This document shows, piece after piece, positions 41,261 to 46,838 of a stretch of DNA of 46,838 nucleotides (positions are counted from its first letter, which is position 1; every line of letters starts with the position of its first letter). A model generated the notes under the pieces. The model searched no databases. It was not told where the DNA came from and saw only the letters and a program-made list of their open reading frames with translations. Both the position numbers and the translations under genes were made by a program. This stretch comes from Bradyrhizobium sp. YR681 (lineage in GTDB: Bacteria > Pseudomonadota > Alphaproteobacteria > Rhizobiales > Xanthobacteraceae). Where the stretch lies: the NCBI RefSeq assembly GCF_000282615.1, contig NZ_AKIY01000251.1:1-46838 (forward strand), written 5' to 3'.

Positions 41261-42655
41261 TCAGAATCCTCTCGGCGACGGCGCAGATACCACGCCCATC
41301 TTCTCCAATGCATGCGCGACGCGCAACGCGATGTCCTCGCGCCAGGGCGCGGCGATGATCTGCACGCCGATCGGCAGCGGCTCGAGCGGCACCGGCACGG
41401 CGACGACAGGCAGGCCGATGAACGAGATCGGCTGAGTATGGATGCCGATATTGGCGCGCACCGGCAATTCGACGCCGTCGAGGTTGAAATTGACCTGGCC
41501 GAGTTTTGGCGCGGTGCATGGCGTGGCGGGCGCAATCAGCACATCGACCGTCTTGAAGATCTCGGCGAGCTGCGCGCGGTACCAGCGGCGGAATTTTTGC
41601 GCGCGGTCGACCAGCGGCGCCGGCACCATCGCGCCGGCAATCAGCCGGTCGCGCACGGCGGGATCGAAGTCGTTCGGGCGCCTGCGCAGGCGATCGAGAT
41701 GCAGCGAGGCGCCTTCGGTGGTGCTGATCACGTAAGCCGCCGCGCGGGCGCGCGCGGCTTCGGGCACTTCGACGACGCGCGTCGCGCCAAGCGCCTTGGC
41801 GACACGGCCGACGGCTTCGACAGCTTCGGGGAACACGTTCTTCTGGAAGTAACCGCCGGCGATGGCGATGCGCAGATCCGACACCGGATTGGCGAGCAGG
41901 GGCACGGTCGGCTCCAGACCGCGCGTGGTGCAGGCGGCATCATCCGCATCCGGGCCCTGCATCGCATCATAGGCGAGCGCGAGATCGGTGACGGAGCGCG
42001 CGAACGGGCCGAGATGATCGAAGCTCGCCACGAATGGGAACGAGCGCGCCCGCGACAGCCGGCCATAGGTCGGCTTCAAACCGAAGATGCCGCAGAACGA
42101 GGACGGCACGCGGATCGAGCCATTGGTGTCCGAGCCCAGCGCGATCGGCACAAGCGCGCCGCCAACGGCACTTCCCGAACCGCCGGAGGAGCCGCCGCTC
42201 ATCCGCGTGGTATCGTGCGGGTTGCGCGAGGGGCCATCGTGAACGTTTTCGCCGGTGAAGTCGTAGGCGTATTCGCCCATGTTGAGCGCGCCGACGAGAA
42301 CGGCGCCGGCCGCTTCCATGCGCTCGATCAGCGTCGCGTCGCGCTTGGCGGGTGCGAGGTCGCGATTGATCTTCGAGCCGGCACGCGTTGGCAGACCCGC
42401 AACGTCGAACAGGTTCTTCACCGCGAAGGGCACACCGGCGAGCGGGCCGACCGTCTTGCCGGCGGCGATGTCGGCGTCGATGGCGCGCGCTTTGGCGCGG
42501 GCGCGCTCTACAGTGACGTCGGTGAAGGAATTGAGGGTGGTGTCGTGCTGCTTGACGCGCGCGAGCGCAGCTTCAGTGGCATCGAGCGCGGACAATCGGC
42601 CGCCGGCCACCGCTTTCGCGATGTCGGCAGCACTCATCTCTGGCGTGGTGGTCAT
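41261..42655 (-). CDS. atzE: AtzE-like amidase, 1-carboxybiuret hydrolase type
   Basis: This 464-aa amidase-signature enzyme has the motifs VPFAVKNLFDVAGL (catalytic Lys), GGSSGGSGSAVGG (cis-Ser) and GSDTNGSIRVPSSFCG (nucleophile Ser). AtzE forms a complex with the small subunit AtzG and hydrolyses 1-carboxybiuret, and the atzG gene immediately upstream and atzH downstream support that assignment over a general amidase. The chosen ATG follows atzG by 7 bp. The related HpxW/oxalurate or glutamyl-tRNA amidotransferase-like activity is a less likely alternative. Confidence 0.85.
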   Translation of the reverse strand: MTTTPEMSAADIAKAVAGGRLSALDATEAALARVKQHDTTLNSFTDVTVERARAKARAIDADIAAGKTVGPLAGVPFAVKNLFDVAGLPTRAGSKINRDLAPAKRDATLIERMEAAGAVLVGALNMGEYAYDFTGENVHDGPSRNPHDTTRMSGGSSGGSGSAVGGALVPIALGSDTNGSIRVPSSFCGIFGLKPTYGRLSRARSFPFVASFDHLGPFARSVTDLALAYDAMQGPDADDAACTTRGLEPTVPLLANPVSDLRIAIAGGYFQKNVFPEAVEAVGRVAKALGATRVVEVPEAARARAAAYVISTTEGASLHLDRLRRRPNDFDPAVRDRLIAGAMVPAPLVDRAQKFRRWYRAQLAEIFKTVDVLIAPATPCTAPKLGQVNFNLDGVELPVRANIGIHTQPISFIGLPVVAVPVPLEPLPIGVQIIAAPWREDIALRVAHALEKMGVVSAPSPRGF

Positions 42656-42662
42656 GGCGGCG

Positions 42663-42842
42663 TCAGACGGTGAAGATGGGCGCCGGCTCGGTCTCGTCCG
42701 GCAGCGCGAATTCATCGACGAGCCGGCCAAGCCGCAGCGAGACTTCGAGATTGGCGCGAACCGCCGGCCTCCAGGCCTCCTCGATCGGCAATGCCAGCGC
42801 TTTCGATACGGCGTCGATATAATCGTCCAGCGGCTCGGCCAT
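42663..42842 (-). CDS. atzG: AtzG-like small subunit (DUF4089)
   Basis: This 59-aa helical protein (MAEPLDDYIDAVSKALALPI, WRPAVRANLEVSLRLGRLVD) resembles AtzG, which binds AtzE as a GatC-like partner. The C-terminus DEFALPDETEPAPIF is the expected extended strand. Its position immediately before atzE is the family's usual one. Confidence 0.85.
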   Translation of the reverse strand: MAEPLDDYIDAVSKALALPIEEAWRPAVRANLEVSLRLGRLVDEFALPDETEPAPIFTV

Positions 42843-42868
42843 CACGCTCCCAAACAATCAATGCGCTC

Positions 42869-44644
42869 TTAGTGAACCGGCAACGGCGGATGCGGGATCG
42901 CCGTCAGCAGCTCCTTGGTGTAGTCGTCCTGCGGATCGCTCAAAACCCTCTCGGAAGAACCTTCCTCGACGATTCGACCCGTCCGCATCACAATGACACG
43001 ATCGCACAACAAGCGCACTACGTTCAAATCATGCGAGACGAACAGATAGCTCATACCTAGCCGCGCCTTGAGGTCCTGGAGCAGGTTCAGGACCACCGCC
43101 TGGACCGAGACGTCGAGGGCCGCGGTCGGCTCGTCCAGGATGACCAGCTTGGGATGCAGCGCGATGGCGCGGGCGATGCCGACGCGGGCCTTCTGCCCGC
43201 CGGATAGCTGGTGCGGAAACCGGTCGAGCAGATTGTGCGGCAGCCCGACCATCGTGGCCAGCTCCTCGCAGCGGAAGCGAAGGGCATCGCGGCCCCTGAC
43301 GTCGCCGAGCTGCATGATGGGGTCGGCGATGGCGCGCACCGCGGTGAAGCGCGGGTTGAGGCTGTCGGTCGGGTCCTGGAACACCATCTGGATCCGGCTG
43401 CGCTGCGGCAGGCGCGCGAAGCCGGCCGGCGGGATGGCGCCGATGTCCTCGCCGTCGAACTGGATCAGGCCCGAGGTCTGGTCGAGCAGGCGCATCACCA
43501 TCATCGACGTGGTCGATTTGCCGCAGCCGGATTCGCCGACCAGGCCGACGCTCTCGCCATGGCCGATCGAGAAGCTGATGCCGTCGACGGCGCGGAACAC
43601 ATCCGGCTCCGGCGCAGGCTTGCGGCCGAACAGTTTTCCGAGCACGGCGGTGGCGCCCTGGCGGGGATATTCCTTGACCAGCTTCTCGATGAGGAGAAGG
43701 GGCTTCTTCTCCCTCTCCCCGCTTGCGGGGTCGCGATGAGCTTCGCTCGCGCTGAGAGGGTCGGGGTGAGGGGAAGTCTGCGCGAGCACGGTGCTGGGAG
43801 AGGCGAAGGAAGCGCCCTCCTCTTCCGGCAGCAGGTCCCGCAAGGACACGCCGAGCCGCGGCGTCGCGCGCATCAGCTTTTTCGTATACGGGTGCTGCGG
43901 GTTGGCGAAGATGTCGGCGGCCTTGGCGGTCTCCACCACCCTTCCCTTCTCCATCACCACGACGCGGTCGCAATAGGCGGCTGCGAGGCCGAGGTCATGG
44001 GTGATCAGGATGGTCGACATCGCCTTGCGTTTTGTGAGCTCGACGATCAGATCCATCACCGCCTTCTGGGTGGTGACGTCGAGGCCGGTGGTCGGCTCGT
44101 CGGCGATCAGCAATTGCGGATTGCAGGCGAGCGCGAGCGCGATGACGACGCGCTGGCACATGCCGCCCGACAGCTCGAACGGATAGGCGTGGTAGCGCTC
44201 GCGCGGGCGGGCGATCTTGACCTGCTCCAGCGCCTCGATCGCCTTTTCGCCGTGGTCCGAAACCGTGGCCTGCTGCACATGGGTGCGCAGCACGTCCTCG
44301 ATCTGGTCGCCGACTTTCCGGATCGGGTTCAGTGCCGCACGCGGGTTCTGAAAGATCATCGAGACTTCGCGGCCGCGCAGGTCGCGCATCTGGTCTTCGC
44401 TCGCGGCCTTGACGTCGATGCCGGAGAACATCACCGAGCCTTCGGCGATCCGGCCGGCGCGGTCGAGGATGCGCATCACCGCGTAGGAGGTCACCGACTT
44501 GCCCGAGCCGGACTCGCCCACGATGGCGAGCGTCTCGCCCTTGGCGACGGAGATGTTGACGTGCTGGACGGCTTTGACGATGCCGCGGCGGGTGGTGAAT
44601 TCGACGGTGAGATCCTGGACGTCGAGCAGGGGCTGGGCGGTCAT
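42869..44644 (-). CDS. Fused dual ABC ATPase of a peptide/opine/nickel-type (Dpp/Opp) importer
   Basis: This 591-aa protein joins two ABC ATPases in one chain, as in GsiA. Domain 1 (about 5-255) has VGESGSGKSVTSYAV, LSGGMCQRVVIALAL and LLIADEPTTGLDVTTQ. Domain 2 (about 335-585) has VGLVGESGCGKSTTSMMVMR, LSGGQKARVGIARAIALHPK and LVILDEPTAALDVSVQ. Both carry Dpp-type signatures. The linker encodes SPHPDPLSASEAHRDPASGE, which is a translated copy of an intergenic palindromic repeat (43711-43773, 63 bp, in frame). It is preceded on the minus strand by the two permease genes. It supplies energy for uptake of a ureide- or peptide-like substrate, inferred from the downstream atzGEH genes. Confidence 0.93.
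   Translation of the reverse strand: MTAQPLLDVQDLTVEFTTRRGIVKAVQHVNISVAKGETLAIVGESGSGKSVTSYAVMRILDRAGRIAEGSVMFSGIDVKAASEDQMRDLRGREVSMIFQNPRAALNPIRKVGDQIEDVLRTHVQQATVSDHGEKAIEALEQVKIARPRERYHAYPFELSGGMCQRVVIALALACNPQLLIADEPTTGLDVTTQKAVMDLIVELTKRKAMSTILITHDLGLAAAYCDRVVVMEKGRVVETAKAADIFANPQHPYTKKLMRATPRLGVSLRDLLPEEEGASFASPSTVLAQTSPHPDPLSASEAHRDPASGEREKKPLLLIEKLVKEYPRQGATAVLGKLFGRKPAPEPDVFRAVDGISFSIGHGESVGLVGESGCGKSTTSMMVMRLLDQTSGLIQFDGEDIGAIPPAGFARLPQRSRIQMVFQDPTDSLNPRFTAVRAIADPIMQLGDVRGRDALRFRCEELATMVGLPHNLLDRFPHQLSGGQKARVGIARAIALHPKLVILDEPTAALDVSVQAVVLNLLQDLKARLGMSYLFVSHDLNVVRLLCDRVIVMRTGRIVEEGSSERVLSDPQDDYTKELLTAIPHPPLPVH
43711..43773. repeat. Palindromic repeat inserted in frame within an ABC ATPase gene
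   Basis: CCCTCTCCCCGCTTGCGGGG and its TCGGGGTGAGGGG end match the CCCTCTCCCC...GGGTGAGGGG family that is otherwise intergenic here (29598-29754, 46715-46838). The 63-bp length preserves the frame and places it in the linker between two ATPase domains. Boundaries are approximate. Confidence 0.75.
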
Positions 44645-44668
44645 GGACGGCTCCGGTCACTCAAAAGC

Positions 44669-44693
44669 GCGAAAACAACCCCATGCACAGTAG
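44669..44693 (-). repeat. 25-bp dispersed motif, copy 2
   Basis: Exact match to 18582-18606 (starting GCGAAAACAACCCC). It lies between the permease stop and the ATPase start, 46 bp after the permease gene's stop codon, on the same relative strand as copy 1. Confidence 0.7.
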
Positions 44694-44738
44694 AAGCTCC
44701 ACTGAAATCATTGGAGAATTCCTGCCGCACCCTTGCCA

Positions 44739-45638
44739 TCACGTCCTCCGCTGGGGATCGACGATGTCGCGCAGGCCGTCGCCGAGGAGGTTGAAGCAGA
44801 ACACGGCGATCATCAGCGCAAGGCCCGGGAATAGTGCGATCCACCATTCCCCTGACACCATGAAGCCCGCGCCTTCGGCGACCATGATGCCCCATTCGGC
44901 GGTCGGCGGGCGGACGCCGAGGCCGATGAAGGACAGGCCGGCGGCGTTGAGGATGGCGTAGCCCATGGTCAGCGACATCTGCACGATCATGATCGGCATG
45001 ATGTTCGGCAGGATGTGCACCAGCAGGATGCGGAATTCGCCGTTGCCGGACAGGCGCGCGGCCTGCACGAAGCCGGCGTTGCGGCGGACATTGGCCTCGG
45101 CACGCGCGACGCGGGCATAGAGCGGGAAGTTGACGATGGCCGTGGCCAGGATGATGTTCTGCACGGTGTTGCCGAGGGCTGCGACGATGCCCATCGCCAG
45201 CACGAACAGCGGGAAGGCCATGATGGTGTCGGCGATGCGGCCGACGATGCGGTCGGTCCAGCCGCCGAAATAGCCGGCCGCGATGCCGGCGAGGCCGCCC
45301 ATCAAAAACACCAGCACGACGGAGGCGACCGCGATGAAGGTATCGAGACGCGTGGCCACGACGACGCGGCTGAAGATATCGCGGCCCAATTGGTCAGTGC
45401 CGAACCAGTGCGCGGCCGAAGGCGGCTTCAGCGACGCGGCGGTGTCGGAGGCCAGCGGATCATATGGCACTACATAGGGGCCGAAGATCGCGGCAAGGAG
45501 AATGACGATCAACAGGGCGAAGGAAAAGCCCGTGACCTTGTTCTCGCTCAGCACATAGCGCGTTTGCTCAAGGATCGCAGTCAGTCCCGACGTCCGCGCG
45601 GGACCGACGGGTTCAACGGCAGGCGCAACGGAGCTCAT
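44739..45638 (-). CDS. ABC transporter permease, DppC/OppC type
   Basis: This 299-aa inner-membrane protein has the OppC/DppC pattern: N-terminal helix (GFSFALLIVILLAAIFGPYV), HWFGTDQLGRDIFSRVVVAT, and the EAA-type loop RVARAEANVRRNAGFVQAAR...LSFIGLGVRPPTAEWG. It is the second permease of the importer, starting 3 bp after the first permease's stop, and probably contacts the double ATPase encoded next. Confidence 0.93.
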   Translation of the reverse strand: MSSVAPAVEPVGPARTSGLTAILEQTRYVLSENKVTGFSFALLIVILLAAIFGPYVVPYDPLASDTAASLKPPSAAHWFGTDQLGRDIFSRVVVATRLDTFIAVASVVLVFLMGGLAGIAAGYFGGWTDRIVGRIADTIMAFPLFVLAMGIVAALGNTVQNIILATAIVNFPLYARVARAEANVRRNAGFVQAARLSGNGEFRILLVHILPNIMPIMIVQMSLTMGYAILNAAGLSFIGLGVRPPTAEWGIMVAEGAGFMVSGEWWIALFPGLALMIAVFCFNLLGDGLRDIVDPQRRT

Positions 45639-45641
45639 GGT

Positions 45642-46655
45642 TCAGCCCTCCAACCGCACGCGTGGATCAATCACGCCGTAGAGAATGTCGATGATCAGAT
45701 TGAGCAGCACGTACATCACCGCCATGGTGAGGACAAAACCCTGCACCGGCGCGAAGTCGGACGAAATCAGCGCTTCCACCGCGTAGGAGCCGATGCCCGG
45801 CCAGGCGAACACTTTTTCGACCAGCACGTTGGCGCCGAGCAGGAAGGAGAACACCATGCTGAGCGTGGTGATGACGGGGAGCATCGCATTGCGGAAGGCG
45901 TAGGTGACGATGACGGTCGCGGGCGACAGGCCGCTGGCGCGCGCGGTGCGCACGAACTCCGACGACAGCACCGCCAGCATCGAGGCGCGCGTCATGCGCG
46001 CGATCGGCGCCAGCGAGAAGATCGCGAGCGTCGTCGCCGGCAATATCAGCTGGCTCAGCGCCGAACGGAACGCCTCGAAGTCGCGCGCAATCAGGGTGTC
46101 GATCAGGTAGAAGCCGGTGACCGTCGGCGGCGCGCTGTAGAACACGTCGAGGCGGCCGAGCGGCGCGGGCGACCAGCCGAGCCTGAAATAGAAGACATAG
46201 ACCAGCACGAGGCCGGTGAAGAACACCGGCAGCGAGACACCGGCCGTCGTCGTGATGCGACAGAGATGGTCGATCCATGATCCCGGCCGCGTCGCGGCGA
46301 GCACGCCGAGTGGAATGGCGATGACGATGGAGACGATCAGGCCGAGCAGCGTCAGCTCGGCCGAGGCCGGCAGGCGATTGCGGATTTCGGCGGCGACCGG
46401 CTGGCCCGTGGTGAGCGAGTTGCCGAAATCACCGTGGGCGAGGTCGTTGGTGTAGCGGAAGAACTGCTCGATCAGCGGCTTGTCGAGGCCGAGCTTTTTC
46501 CGGATCTGCTCGACGGCTTCCTTGGTGGCGGCGGGGCCGGCGAAATACGCCGCGGGATCACCGGGCAGCGCGCGCGTCAGCAGGAAGGTGACGATGACGA
46601 CGCCGATCAGCGAGGGAATCGCGAACATCAGGCGCTTGCCGATCATGGTCAGCAT
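45642..46655 (-). CDS. ABC transporter permease, DppB/OppB type
   Basis: This 337-aa membrane protein shows the DppB pattern: LMFAIPSLIGVVIVTFLLTR, ALPGDPAAYFAGP, LGLDKPLIEQFFRYTNDLAH, GDFGNSLTTGQPV and RMTRASMLAVLSSEFVRTAR (EAA loop). The ATG with AGGAG upstream (MLTMIGKRLMF) is preferred over a longer frame to 46703. It is the first gene of the set visible in the window; a binding-protein gene might lie beyond the repeat at the right edge. Confidence 0.92.
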   Translation of the reverse strand: MLTMIGKRLMFAIPSLIGVVIVTFLLTRALPGDPAAYFAGPAATKEAVEQIRKKLGLDKPLIEQFFRYTNDLAHGDFGNSLTTGQPVAAEIRNRLPASAELTLLGLIVSIVIAIPLGVLAATRPGSWIDHLCRITTTAGVSLPVFFTGLVLVYVFYFRLGWSPAPLGRLDVFYSAPPTVTGFYLIDTLIARDFEAFRSALSQLILPATTLAIFSLAPIARMTRASMLAVLSSEFVRTARASGLSPATVIVTYAFRNAMLPVITTLSMVFSFLLGANVLVEKVFAWPGIGSYAVEALISSDFAPVQGFVLTMAVMYVLLNLIIDILYGVIDPRVRLEG

Positions 46656-46714
46656 GGGGAGCTCCTCGCGCGCGTTGAATGTATCCGAGGTGGTGCCGCG
46701 CACTCTACTGCGCC

Positions 46715-46838
46715 CCCTCTCCCCTTGTGGGAGAGGGTTGGGGTGAGGGGTAGCCCCAAGCGAGGTCGGAGTTCGTGGCTACCCCTCACCCGTCTCGCCG
46801 CTGCGCGGCGAGCCACCCTCTCCCACAAGGGGAGAGGG
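46715..46838. repeat. Intergenic palindromic repeat, CCCTCTCCCCTTGTGGGAGA family, at right edge
   Basis: The unit opens CCCTCTCCCCTTGTGGGAGA and GGTTGGGGTGAGGGGTAG, and the right half is its near reverse complement, ending CCCACAAGGGGAGAGGG at the last base of the window. Copies of this family occur at 29598 and, inside a gene, at 43711. It lies between the permease gene and whatever precedes it. Confidence 0.88.

Noticed and set aside
1..46838. CRISPR arrays.
   Set aside because: The repeats seen are palindromic intergenic elements at scattered sites, not regularly spaced direct repeats, and no cas genes are present.

Overview
The window looks like chromosomal DNA from a Bradyrhizobium-type alphaproteobacterium (Bradyrhizobium/Rhodopseudomonas/Nitrobacter group). 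The reasons are its high GC content, the RegS/RegR two-component pair, the FdxA–S4 protein–helicase cluster, two branched-chain-amino-acid-type periplasmic binding proteins, aromatic-acid genes resembling those of Rhodopseudomonas, and many intergenic palindromic repeats (GTCATTGCGAGCG..., GTAGGGTGGGTTAGC..., CCCTCTCCCC... families). This is an inference from protein families and repeat style; no 16S or other species marker is present.

Layout. 1-5.4 kb: an orphan ABC binding protein, a secreted thermonuclease-fold protein, an M48 lipoprotein protease with a LysM-like tail, and an MHS-family symporter. 5.5-12.5 kb: cyoABCD (quinol oxidase), SURF1, regS and regR, all co-directional and abutting or overlapping from cyoB on, so the oxidase, its assembly factor and a quinone/redox-sensing regulatory pair appear to be expressed together. 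12.6-20.4 kb: housekeeping genes (carD, fdxA, an S4 RNA-binding protein with an apparent ACG start, a SUV3-like helicase with a long disordered tail, a DUF3108 protein, rpmB).

20.5-27.9 kb: a distinctly lower-GC genomic island inserted exactly at the rpmB terminator and bounded by a 12-bp direct repeat. It encodes an m5C methyltransferase on one strand. On the other strand lie an m6A-type methyltransferase, a 765-aa protein with two GHKL ATPase modules (a MORC/Hsp90-like N-terminus and a histidine-kinase-like C-terminus with a candidate phospho-acceptor His), a receiver-like protein translationally coupled to it, an unrecognised 234-aa protein, and a Vsr-type endonuclease. No classical restriction endonuclease, helicase or integrase is visible. 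This is the best candidate for a poorly described system: a methylation-linked defence locus built around a two-component-like ATPase/receiver pair.

27.9-32.1 kb: small conserved proteins (DUF1488, short coupled ORFs, a 32-aa membrane peptide), a DUF2235 hydrolase, a PilZ protein and a membrane protein. 32.2-38.0 kb: an aromatic-acid region with a second binding protein in an apparent operon with a CYP199-like P450, an acyl/feruloyl-CoA synthetase, and two MarR regulators with palindromic candidate operators. 38.2-46.7 kb: a ureide/biuret-type nitrogen-scavenging locus: allophanate hydrolase (atzF-like) facing a gene set of two Dpp-type permeases, a fused double ABC ATPase, atzG, atzE, atzH and a GntR regulator. 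The inferred flow is ABC uptake, 1-carboxybiuret or a similar substrate deaminated by AtzEG, allophanate, then ammonia and CO2 by AtzF. The window ends inside an intergenic palindromic repeat.
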